Shown here in pieces: positions 8,617 through 16,377 of a stretch of DNA of 64,000 nt. Made by a program: the position numbers and the translations under genes. The stretch's first letter is position 1. The number at the start of each line of letters is the position of its first letter. The DNA lies in the NCBI RefSeq assembly GCF_050490315.1, contig NZ_JBNPEO010000004.1:1-64000 (forward strand). The letters run 5' to 3'. This DNA is from JBNPEO01 sp050490315. GTDB taxonomy: Bacteria > Actinomycetota > Actinomycetes > Actinomycetales > Micrococcaceae. A model generated the notes under the pieces. That model did no database searches. It saw only the letters and a program-made list of their open reading frames with translations, and had not been told where the DNA came from.

Positions 8617-9653
8617 GCCTCTTGGACAAGACCCCAACCTCGGGCGCTGAAGCAGCCCACCAATCAACGTCAGGTAGCACAGCGACGGCGCTGTTATCCC
8701 GAGTTCGATCCTCTTTGCAGCAACTATTAGCCTTCGGATCGCTGATCGTTCTTTTGGTGTTCTTTGGCATCATGAATTCGCGCTTCCTCCTGCCAAGCAA
8801 TCTTTCCGACATCCTGCTCTCCACTGTGGTGATCGGCTTATTGGCTCTAGGCGCAACATTCGTGATCATCACAGGCGGCATTGACCTGTCAGTTGGTACA
8901 GGAATGAGCCTGTGTTCGGTGATGACAGGCGTGGTCCTCACCTATATGGGAATGCCCTTGTGGCTAGGCGTACTCGCCGGAGTCCTGATGGGTGCCGTGA
9001 TCGGAGCCGTCAACGGTGCCCTTATTTCCTTCCTCAAGATTCCTCCTTTCATCGCCACTCTGGCCACCATGATGGTTGCTCAGGGCCTAGCCTTGGTGGT
9101 TTCGGGGACCAAGCCGATTTACTTCACCAGCACACCGGGCTTCTCCAACCTCGCCCTCGGTAAACCGATTGCAGGACTGGTCCTCCCCAACGCCGTGTTT
9201 ATCTTCTTCGCTGTCGCGGTGATCGCCGGGCTAATTCTGAGCAAAACGCTCCTGGGCCGCTATACGTTCTCCATTGGATCCAATGAGGAAGCCACAGCGC
9301 TTTCGGGAATCAACGTTCACCAGTGGAAGCTCTGGATTTACACGGCAGCTGGTGCATTTACTGGCTTGGCCGGTGTGATCATCGCAGCCCGTTTGAATTC
9401 CGCCCAGCCCGGGCAAGGGATGGGCTATGAACTGCAGGCGATTGCCGCCGTCGTCATTGGTGGAACGTCTCTTGCCAGGGGTAAGGGTTCCATCGTTGGC
9501 ACCGTCATTGGTGCCCTCATTATGTCCGTCCTGACCAACGGACTGCGGATTATTTCGGTACCGCAGGAATGGCAGAACGTCGCCATTGGCGCCGTGATTT
9601 TGGTGGCCGTCTACCTTGACATGCTTCGCCGCAAGGACCGCGCTGCCAGCTAA
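8613..9653 (+). CDS. Sugar ABC transporter permease (RbsC family)
   Basis: Integral membrane permease of a carbohydrate-type ABC importer, 346 aa, with an N-terminal cytoplasmic tail of ~35 residues and about ten hydrophobic segments. Family marks include ATFVIITGGIDLSVG, VNGALISFLKIPPFIATL and the C-terminal ELQAIAAVVIGGTSLARGKGS. The start overlaps the ATPase stop by 4 nt. The gene is intact, but the adjacent ATPase is truncated, so it can work only with an ATPase from another locus. Confidence 0.92.
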   Translation: MSLLDKTPTSGAEAAHQSTSGSTATALLSRVRSSLQQLLAFGSLIVLLVFFGIMNSRFLLPSNLSDILLSTVVIGLLALGATFVIITGGIDLSVGTGMSLCSVMTGVVLTYMGMPLWLGVLAGVLMGAVIGAVNGALISFLKIPPFIATLATMMVAQGLALVVSGTKPIYFTSTPGFSNLALGKPIAGLVLPNAVFIFFAVAVIAGLILSKTLLGRYTFSIGSNEEATALSGINVHQWKLWIYTAAGAFTGLAGVIIAARLNSAQPGQGMGYELQAIAAVVIGGTSLARGKGSIVGTVIGALIMSVLTNGLRIISVPQEWQNVAIGAVILVAVYLDMLRRKDRAAS

Positions 9654-9714
9654 CGCCCAAGCATAAACAACAAACTCACTACCAACGCATCAGAGAACAA
9701 AGGAGTTTTCACTC

Positions 9715-10710
9715 ATGAACAAATCCCTGTACAACCGTCGGTCCTTCCTGACTCTTGGCGGCCTGGCCCTCGGTGCCGTGGCTATCGCAGCCTGCGAAGC
9801 CCCGGCAGGTTCCGGATCAGCCAGTGCCAGCAACGGCGCCAAGCCGTACATCGCTATCGTGTCCAAAGGTTTCCAACACCAGTTCTGGCAGGCCGTCAAG
9901 CAAGGCGCTGATAAGGCAGCCAAAGAATTCAATGTTGAGGTCAGCTTCGAGGGCCCCAACACGGAAAAGGATGTTGATCAGCAGATTCAAATGCTGACCA
10001 CCGCCTTGGGCAAGTCTCCTGCGGCCATCGGCTTCGCGGCGCTGGATTCCCAGGCTGCCACCCCGCTGTTGGAACAAGCCAAGTCAAAGAACATCCCGGT
10101 CATCGCCTTCGACTCCGGTGTTGATTCGGACATTCCGCTGGCCACCGCCTCTACCGACAACAAGGCCGCTGCAGCCGAGGCAGCAAAGCACCTCGCCGAG
10201 TTGATCGGAGGCTCCGGCGAAATCGCGATCGTTGGCCACGACCAGACGTCCAAGTCCGGTACTGACCGCCGTGATGGTTTCAAGGAGTACATCGAGGCGA
10301 ACCACCCGAACATCAAGATTGTGGCCATCCAGTACGCCGGCGGTGACCAGTTGCTCTCCGCCGACGCTGCTAAGGCCATCATCACGGCACACCCGAATCT
10401 TAAGGGTATGTACGGCACCAATGAAGGCTCCGCTATCGGTGTGGTGAAGGCCGTTGAAGAGCTCAACCTCAAGGGCAAGCTCGTCATTGTTGGTTTCGAC
10501 TCCGGCAAGGCTCAGATGGATGCTATCCGCAGTGGTTTGATGGCCGGCGCCGTCACGCAGAACCCGGTGGGTATCGGTTACGAGACGGTCAAGGCTGCCG
10601 TCGCTGCGATCAAGGGCGAGAAGGTAGAGAAGGTCATCGACACCGGCTTCTACTGGTACGACTCCAAGAACATCGATTCGGAGCAGATCAAGCCGAACTT
10701 GTACGAATAA
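9715..10710 (+). CDS. Sugar-binding lipoprotein of ABC importer
   Basis: Type I periplasmic-binding-protein fold (RbsB/YtfQ-like), 331 aa, expected to be lipid-anchored outside the membrane and to deliver a sugar to the RbsC-type permease. The signal peptide has a twin-arginine-like RRSFLTLGG and a lipobox AIAAC with Cys27. The mature part opens YIAIVSKGFQHQFW, the usual first strand and ligand loop. AAAGGAG lies 10 nt before ATG 9715. Substrate is not determinable from sequence. It ends the operon, followed by a strong terminator. Confidence 0.92.
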   Translation: MNKSLYNRRSFLTLGGLALGAVAIAACEAPAGSGSASASNGAKPYIAIVSKGFQHQFWQAVKQGADKAAKEFNVEVSFEGPNTEKDVDQQIQMLTTALGKSPAAIGFAALDSQAATPLLEQAKSKNIPVIAFDSGVDSDIPLATASTDNKAAAAEAAKHLAELIGGSGEIAIVGHDQTSKSGTDRRDGFKEYIEANHPNIKIVAIQYAGGDQLLSADAAKAIITAHPNLKGMYGTNEGSAIGVVKAVEELNLKGKLVIVGFDSGKAQMDAIRSGLMAGAVTQNPVGIGYETVKAAVAAIKGEKVEKVIDTGFYWYDSKNIDSEQIKPNLYE

Positions 10711-10727
10711 ATTGCTCGGGACAAACT

Positions 10728-10778
10728 AAAACAGGGCCCGACGGCGGTAGTCAGCTACCGCCGTCGGGCCCTGTTTTT
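10728..10778 (+). terminator. Strong intrinsic terminator
   Basis: A stem of more than 20 bp (AAACAGGGCCCGACGGCGG on the left) with a TCAG loop is followed by a T-run. The A-run on the left flank could let it act on the minus strand too. Confidence 0.9.
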
Positions 10779-10801
10779 ATGGTGTACCGGTTTTATGGCG
10801 G

Positions 10802-10849
10802 GCTGGCGGGCTGGCGTGCTGGCGTGCTGGCGTGCTGGCGTGCTGGCGG
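10802..10849. repeat. Tandem 8-bp repeat (GCTGGCGK x6)
   Basis: Six head-to-tail copies of GCTGGCGT/GCTGGCGG lie between the ABC-operon terminator and the 3' end of the GntR gene. Four inner copies are identical. It looks like a slippage-prone microsatellite; no coding role is seen. Confidence 0.9.
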
Positions 10850-10867
10850 CGCTGGAGGGAGCGAGTA

Positions 10868-11539
10868 CTAGAGCGATTGGCGCAGCCACGTCTCAACGCC
10901 GCTGATATGGACAGTTACCAGTGCGCGGACCAGTTCGGCATCGCCGCGTTCTAGCGCGTCGGCGATGGCTTTGTGTTCAGCCAAGGTGTGCGCAACTGCT
11001 TTGTCCTGCGTGAGGCCGCGCCAAATGCGCGCACGGACAGTTCCGGAAGAGAGCGCCTCGAGCATTCCGCTCAGGTAGTCGTTACCTGCAGCCTTGGTGA
11101 TGATGCCGTGGAATGCGAGGTCGTGGCTAACGAGCTGCTCAACATCGGTATTTTCGTCAATGCCGTCCATGGTGGCGCGCAGCGAGTCGATGAGCTCGGG
11201 TGTCATATGGCTCGTGGCCAGGAATGCGCTGGCCGGCTCTAAGATGCGGCGTACCTCGAAGAGCTCCAGAATGGAGCGGTCTTGGTGCAGATCCACCACA
11301 AAAGCCACTGCCTCGTTGAGCAGGCTGGCGCTCAGGCTCGTGACGTAGGTGCCGTCGCCCCGACGGACATCGAGGACGCGAATGAGTTCCAGGGCCTTGA
11401 CTGCTTCACGCAAGGAACTGCGGGACAGGCCCAAGCGTTCACTGAGTTCTTTTTCCGGAGGGAGCCTGTCACCGGGGCGCAAATCGCCGCGGATCAACAT
11501 GTCCTTGATCTTGCCAATTGCCTCATCTGTGACAGCCAT
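10868..11539 (-). CDS. GntR family regulator, FadR/FCD subfamily
   Basis: DNA-binding repressor, 223 aa. The N-terminal winged helix includes LRPGDRLPPEKELSERLGLS and SRSSLREAVKALE; an all-helical FCD ligand domain follows (FEVRRILEPASAFLA, then HDLAFHGIITKAAGN). FCD regulators usually sense sugar acids or carboxylates. It follows the LysR gene by 20 nt on the same strand and converges on the sugar ABC genes, which it may regulate (inference). Upstream, TAGGAT ends 6 nt before the ATG, a leaderless-type promoter, so it may be transcribed independently. Confidence 0.9.
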   Translation of the reverse strand: MAVTDEAIGKIKDMLIRGDLRPGDRLPPEKELSERLGLSRSSLREAVKALELIRVLDVRRGDGTYVTSLSASLLNEAVAFVVDLHQDRSILELFEVRRILEPASAFLATSHMTPELIDSLRATMDGIDENTDVEQLVSHDLAFHGIITKAAGNDYLSGMLEALSSGTVRARIWRGLTQDKAVAHTLAEHKAIADALERGDAELVRALVTVHISGVETWLRQSL

Positions 11540-11559
11540 TCAGTCATCCTAACCGTGAA

Positions 11560-12525
11560 TCATCGGATGTTTGGAGCAACCGTGCCGGTAATGGCCTTCG
11601 ATTCGAGCTCAACCATCAGCGCTTGAAGGCGTTCGCACACTGCCATCACCGAGCGGCGCTTGAGGTTTTCCGGCCTCGCCAGGATGTCAATTCGGCGTCT
11701 GGTGTTCAGTCCTTTAAGCGTGCGCAGGACCAGCGTCCCTTGCAGTGGCGATCCCTGCGCTAGGGCACGCCCCGCCGTGTAGCGCGGAAGCAACGCCAGC
11801 ACTCCTCCGGCGGCCACGAGGGAGGCGGCAGTCGAATAGTCGTTGATGCGGTGCGCAATGTTGCTCGGGGTGCTCGTGACGGCGGAAATCGCTGCCAACA
11901 CATCGGCCGGTGAATAGCCCGGCCTGCTGGTCACCCACCGCTCGGTAGCAACATCAGCCGGTGTGAGGTGCGCTTTCGCGGCCAGCCGGTGGCCGTCTGG
12001 CAAAGCCACATCAAGCGGTTCATTGGCCAAGGGGATCACGGCCACCTGCTCCGTAGGCCACGGCGGGCTGTGATCCATTCGGTGAGCCAGTACAACGTCA
12101 TAACGTGCGGTCAGCCCCGGAAAGTCCTGTTGCGCTACGTCTTCGTCAGCAAAAAGCACCCGTGGCTTCGGCTCCGGGGAACTATCTACTGCCGCCGCAA
12201 GAGGGGCAAAGAGTGCTTGCCCAGCGCTGTGGAAGCCGCACACGCTCACCTCGGCGTTTTCGTCGTCGTGATAGGCGCCGATCGCGGCCCGCGCGTCGGC
12301 CATAGCGGCAACGACGCCGGCACCCGCCTTAGCCAGCACCGCCCCGGCGTCAGTGAGTACAAGATTGCGGCCATCTTTGCGGGTCAGTGGCACCTGAACG
12401 CTCTTTTGTAAGAGTGCCAGTTGCTGCGAGACAGCGGAGGGGGTGACCAGCAGCGTCTCGGCTACGGCCTTAACGCTACCGAGCTCGCCGAGCTCGCGCA
12501 GGATCTGTAATTGATGAACTTCCAT
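11560..12525 (-). CDS. LysR family transcriptional regulator
   Basis: 321 aa. The N-terminal winged HTH (ILRELGELGSVKAVAETL, TPSAVSQQLALLQ) is typical of LTTRs, with a two-lobed effector domain (VSVCGFHSAGQALFAPL, then LANEPLDVALPDGHRLA). It is divergent from tdh-kbl with a 119-bp shared spacer, the classic LTTR arrangement, so it probably controls threonine degradation in response to an unknown co-inducer (inference from layout). A TATGCT box lies 5 nt upstream of the ATG. Confidence 0.9.
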   Translation of the reverse strand: MEVHQLQILRELGELGSVKAVAETLLVTPSAVSQQLALLQKSVQVPLTRKDGRNLVLTDAGAVLAKAGAGVVAAMADARAAIGAYHDDENAEVSVCGFHSAGQALFAPLAAAVDSSPEPKPRVLFADEDVAQQDFPGLTARYDVVLAHRMDHSPPWPTEQVAVIPLANEPLDVALPDGHRLAAKAHLTPADVATERWVTSRPGYSPADVLAAISAVTSTPSNIAHRINDYSTAASLVAAGGVLALLPRYTAGRALAQGSPLQGTLVLRTLKGLNTRRRIDILARPENLKRRSVMAVCERLQALMVELESKAITGTVAPNIR

Positions 12526-12550
12526 ACCCCAGCATAAACATAAGCAAAGA

Positions 12551-12567
12551 CTTAATCGTTGATTGAG
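12551..12567. promoter_or_regulatory. Candidate LysR-type box
   Basis: CTTAAT-N5-ATTGAG is an imperfect dyad containing a T-N11-A core, in the LysR/tdh spacer. Position fits an LTTR recognition site, but the motif is weak and common by chance. Confidence 0.3.
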
Positions 12568-12644
12568 TAAATCCTAGTTGTGCTAAGCGTTTTCACGGGC
12601 TCTAATGAAGTGAAACAGACCACATATTCAGGAGATGGACCCCC

Positions 12645-13691
12645 ATGAAGGCACTGTACAAACCGGGCCCACAGGCAGGCTTCGAGCTCACCGAACGCCC
12701 CGAACCCGAGGCTGGCGCCAACGAGGTCAAAATCCGCGTCCACACCACCGGAATCTGCGGCACCGATCTCCACATCCAATCCTGGGACGCCTGGGCAGCC
12801 GCCAACATCAACGCACCCCTGATCGCTGGCCACGAGTTCTACGGCGAAGTGGTGGAAGTCGGCGAGGACGTCCTGGATGTCAAGGTGGGGGACAGGGTTT
12901 CAGGCGAGGGCCACGTGGTGTGTGGAATCTGCCGCAACTGCCGTGCCGGGCGCAAGCAGATGTGCATCAACACCGTCTCCGTTGGTGTCCAGCGCGACGG
13001 CGCGTTTGCCGAATACGTGGTGATCCCGGAAACGAACGTTTGGGTTCACCATGATGAGTCAGTTACCCCGGAACTCGGTGCCATCTTTGATCCCTTCGGA
13101 AACGCCGTGCACACTGCCTTGAGCTTCCCGCTGGTTGGTGAAGATGTGCTGATCACTGGCGCAGGCCCCATCGGTCTTATGGCGATTGCCGTGGCCCGCC
13201 ATGCTGGTGCACGCAAGATCGCCATCACGGACGTCTCACCCACACGTTTGGACTTGGCCCGGAGCATGGGAGTGGACCTCGCGATCGACGTCTCCACCAC
13301 ACGGGTCAAGGACGCCCAGCGGCAGCTTGGTATGCGAGAAGGCTTTGACATCGGACTGGAAATGTCTGGTCACCCCACGGCCCTGCCGGAAATGATTGAG
13401 AACATGAATCATGGCGGCCGGATTGCCATGTTGGGGCTGCCCAGCCAGTCAATCAACATCGACTGGGGCAAGGTGGTTACCCACATGCTTACCCTCAAGG
13501 GAATCTACGGCCGCGAAATGTTTGAGACCTGGTACGCCATGAGCGCCATGCTCTCATCCAACACAGAGCTTCACCGCAATATTTCGGCAGTAGTTACCAA
13601 CGTATTGCCCGCCTCGGAATGGGAAAAAGGCTTCGAAACCGCCCGTGCCGGAATCGCTGGCAAGGTAGTACTCGACTGGACCCGGATCTAA
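12645..13691 (+). CDS. tdh: L-threonine 3-dehydrogenase
   Basis: Zinc- and NAD-dependent medium-chain dehydrogenase, 348 aa, oxidising L-threonine to 2-amino-3-ketobutyrate. Catalytic zinc region GICGTDLHI and GHEFYGEVVEVG; structural-zinc cysteines in CGICRNCRAGRKQMC; Rossmann loop ITGAGPIGLMA. The assignment rests on these and on direct linkage to kbl 8 nt downstream, the enzyme for the next step. AGGAG lies ahead of ATG 12645. Other polyol dehydrogenases of the family are less likely given the partner. Confidence 0.95.
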   Translation: MKALYKPGPQAGFELTERPEPEAGANEVKIRVHTTGICGTDLHIQSWDAWAAANINAPLIAGHEFYGEVVEVGEDVLDVKVGDRVSGEGHVVCGICRNCRAGRKQMCINTVSVGVQRDGAFAEYVVIPETNVWVHHDESVTPELGAIFDPFGNAVHTALSFPLVGEDVLITGAGPIGLMAIAVARHAGARKIAITDVSPTRLDLARSMGVDLAIDVSTTRVKDAQRQLGMREGFDIGLEMSGHPTALPEMIENMNHGGRIAMLGLPSQSINIDWGKVVTHMLTLKGIYGREMFETWYAMSAMLSSNTELHRNISAVVTNVLPASEWEKGFETARAGIAGKVVLDWTRI

Positions 13692-13699
13692 GGAGAACC

Positions 13700-14905
13700 A
13701 TGTACAGCTCAATGAAAGGCCAACTCGCCACCGAGTTGCAGGAAATCCGCGACGCGGGCCTGTTCAAAAACGAACGCAGCATCAACTCGGCACAATCGAG
13801 CCACATCACCGCTGGGCCCATCGGCCAGCCCGGCGCCGAGGTCCTGAACTTCTGCGCCAACAACTACCTCGGCCTAGCGGATCACCCGCAGATCATCGAG
13901 GCGGCCAAGGAGGCCATGGATTCGCGCGGATTCGGTATGGCCTCGGTGCGTTTCATCTGCGGTACCCAAGACCTGCACCTCGAATTGGAACAGCGGGTCT
14001 CCGCATTCTTGGGCACCGAGGACACCATCTTGTTCTCGAGCTGCTTTGATGCCAACGGCGGGGTTTTCGAATCACTCTTTGGCTCGGAAGATGCCATCAT
14101 CTCCGATGCCCTCAACCACGCCTCGATCATCGACGGCATCCGCCTGTCCAAGGCCAAACGTTTCCGTTACGCCAACCAGGACATGGCCGATCTTGAAGCT
14201 AAGTTGCAAGAAGCCTCAAGCGGTGAGGCCCCTGCCCGCAGGAAGATCATCGTCACGGACGGCGTCTTCTCGATGGATGGGTTCCTGGCCCCGCTGGAAG
14301 CAATTTGTGATTTGGCCGAGAAATACAATGCCCTCGTGATGGTGGACGACTCGCACGCCGTTGGTTTTATGGGTGCCACGGGTGCCGGAACGCCCGAGCA
14401 TGCAGGCGTGAGCGACCGTGTGGACATCTACACGGGCACCTTCGGGAAGGCGCTCGGCGGCGCATCTGGTGGTTACGTCTCCGGCCGTTCGGAGATCGTG
14501 GCCATGCTGCGTCAAAAGGCCCGCCCGTACCTCTTCTCCAACTCCTTGGCACCGGCCATCGTTGCGGCCACCATCAAGGCTCTGGATCTGGTGCAGAACT
14601 CGGGTGAGTTGCGCACCAAGCTCTTCGAGAACGCAGCCCTGTTCCGCCGTCGTATGACTGAAGAGGGCTTTGAGCTCCTTGACGGGGAGCACGCAATTGT
14701 CCCGGTGATGTTCGGTGATGCGGCGCTGGCCGGGAGGATTGCCGACCAAATGCTCCAGCACGGTGTGTACGTCACGGCGTTTAGCTTCCCGGTGGTGCCG
14801 CGGGGCGCCGCGCGCATCCGGGTTCAGCTTTCGGCATCTCACACAGCGGACGACGTCGAAAAGTGCGTCAGCGCGTTCCTCGCCTCGCGCGCCGCTGCGG
14901 CTTAG
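13700..14905 (+). CDS. kbl: Glycine C-acetyltransferase (2-amino-3-ketobutyrate CoA ligase)
   Basis: PLP enzyme of the alpha-oxoamine synthase family, 401 aa. It cleaves 2-amino-3-ketobutyrate with CoA to glycine and acetyl-CoA, completing threonine catabolism begun by Tdh. Visible: CANNYLGLADHP near residue 52, DDSHAVGFMG for PLP ring contacts, and the Schiff-base Lys250 in YTGTFGKALGG. ATG 13700 is chosen over an upstream in-frame start inside tdh because AAGGAGA sits just ahead of it. Operon with tdh. Confidence 0.96.
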   Translation: MYSSMKGQLATELQEIRDAGLFKNERSINSAQSSHITAGPIGQPGAEVLNFCANNYLGLADHPQIIEAAKEAMDSRGFGMASVRFICGTQDLHLELEQRVSAFLGTEDTILFSSCFDANGGVFESLFGSEDAIISDALNHASIIDGIRLSKAKRFRYANQDMADLEAKLQEASSGEAPARRKIIVTDGVFSMDGFLAPLEAICDLAEKYNALVMVDDSHAVGFMGATGAGTPEHAGVSDRVDIYTGTFGKALGGASGGYVSGRSEIVAMLRQKARPYLFSNSLAPAIVAATIKALDLVQNSGELRTKLFENAALFRRRMTEEGFELLDGEHAIVPVMFGDAALAGRIADQMLQHGVYVTAFSFPVVPRGAARIRVQLSASHTADDVEKCVSAFLASRAAAA

Positions 14906-15018
14906 CCCGGGCTGCTTAGACGCTAGGAATCCGGCTTCGTAGCCGGCTTGTCCGAAATGCCAGACGGCGCCCTCTGATTTGGGGGGTGTCGTTTGGCGTT
15001 TGCGGCAAGAATAGACGA

Positions 15019-16248
15019 ATGAGCACACCCACCCCGCAGAGCACACTGATTACCAATATCGGCGAGCTAACGACCCAGGACCTGGAACACCGAGTCCTCA
15101 AAAATGCAGCAGTGGTGATTGAGGGCGAACGCATCGCGTGGATCGGTCCGGCGGATCAGGTACCTGCGGCGGACACGGTGGTGAACGCCGAGGGCCGTGC
15201 TGTGCTGCCGGGGTGGGTGGATTCGCATTCGCATCTGATCTTTGCGGGGGATCGCACTGCTGAGTTCGAGGCCCGTATGGCGGGGGAGAGCTACAGTGCT
15301 GGCGGCATTGGCGTCACCATGAACGCGACCCGGGCCACCGGCGACTATGACCTCACACGCCTAGCCTTGGGCAGGGTGGCCGAAGCCGTCTCCGGCGGAA
15401 CCACCTACCTTGAAACGAAAACCGGCTACGGCCTGGACATCGAACATGAAGCACGTAGTGCGCGCATCGCGTCCACGGCCGTGGATGAGGTGACCTTCCT
15501 TGGGGCTCACCTTGTGCCTCAAGGCCAGGACGCCGAGGAATATACGGAGCTGGTCTGCGGCCCGATGCTTCAGGCAGTGTTGCCGTATGTTCGTTGGGCC
15601 GATGTGTTTTGCGAACGCGGCGCGTTCAACGAGGAACAATCACGCCGTGTCCTCCAGGCCTGCCGTGCGGCCGGCTTGGGGCTTCGAGTTCATGGCAACC
15701 AGCTCGGCGAGGGGCCCGGAGTAAAGCTTGCCGTGGAGTTCACGGCAGCCAGCGTAGACCACGTGAACTACCTTTCGGACGCTGATGTGGAGCTCTTGGC
15801 CAGCAGCTGGAATGGATTCGACCCCACCACGGGAGCAGGGGAGCGCGGAACTGTGGCCACGTGTCTGCCCGCGTGTGATCTCTCCACTCGCCAGCCGCTC
15901 GCGCCTGGCCGGGTCTTGCTGGATGCTGGCGTGCAGATTGCCCTCGCCTCCAATTGCAATCCCGGCACTAGCTACACGAGCTCCATGAACTATTGCGTCA
16001 CTACCGCCGTGCTCCAGATGGGGCTGAGCGTCCACGAAGCTGTGCGTGCCGCCACTTATGGTGGGGCCTTGGCCCTGCGACGGGAGACCGGTACCGATAC
16101 TGACGGGCAGCGCGCGGTGGGCTCAATCGCCGTCGGGCACCGTGCCGATTTGCACATGCTGCGCGCTCCAAGCGCAACTCACCTTGCCTACCGGCCGGGA
16201 ATGCCCATGACCCACGCCGTATGGCGTGCCGGAAAGCGGGCTGTATAA
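15019..16248 (+). CDS. hutI: Imidazolonepropionase
   Basis: Amidohydrolase-superfamily enzyme, 409 aa, hydrolysing imidazolone-5-propionate to N-formimino-L-glutamate in histidine degradation. Metal-binding HxH in VDSHSHLIFAGDRTAEFEAR, later VHGNQLGEGPG and ASNCNPGTSYT match HutI. ATG 15019 follows AAGAAT by 6 nt with no clear ribosome site, so it may be leaderless; an upstream in-frame start at 14986 is unlikely. No hutH, hutU or formiminoglutamate hydrolase gene lies in the window, so it is detached from the usual hut cluster. Confidence 0.95.
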   Translation: MSTPTPQSTLITNIGELTTQDLEHRVLKNAAVVIEGERIAWIGPADQVPAADTVVNAEGRAVLPGWVDSHSHLIFAGDRTAEFEARMAGESYSAGGIGVTMNATRATGDYDLTRLALGRVAEAVSGGTTYLETKTGYGLDIEHEARSARIASTAVDEVTFLGAHLVPQGQDAEEYTELVCGPMLQAVLPYVRWADVFCERGAFNEEQSRRVLQACRAAGLGLRVHGNQLGEGPGVKLAVEFTAASVDHVNYLSDADVELLASSWNGFDPTTGAGERGTVATCLPACDLSTRQPLAPGRVLLDAGVQIALASNCNPGTSYTSSMNYCVTTAVLQMGLSVHEAVRAATYGGALALRRETGTDTDGQRAVGSIAVGHRADLHMLRAPSATHLAYRPGMPMTHAVWRAGKRAV

Positions 16249-16272
16249 GTTTCGCAAAACGCCGCACAACGA

Positions 16273-16308
16273 ACGGCGGCGGCACCCCCGAAGGGGAGCC
16301 GCCGCCGT
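16273..16308. terminator. Hairpin between convergent hutI and GH101 genes
   Basis: An ACGGCGGCGGC arm pairs with GCCGCCGCCGT, extended by CCCC/GGGG with one mismatch and a short loop. A weak T-rich stretch follows on the plus side. Its position between two gene 3' ends suits a bidirectional terminator. Confidence 0.65.
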
Positions 16309-16377
16309 CGTGATCTGTTTTGTTAGAAATGACCTACCGGTGTTAGCCGGCTGTCACGGTAGGAGAACGTACGCTGC

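Noticed and set aside
12608..12625. GTGA-N6-CCAC before tdh as a Crp-like site
   Set aside because: Asymmetric with mismatches in the core; too weak compared with the sites at 20818 and 61321.
14216..15046. 276-codon minus-strand frame opposite kbl
   Set aside because: Antisense to a well-defined enzyme gene; no homology seen.
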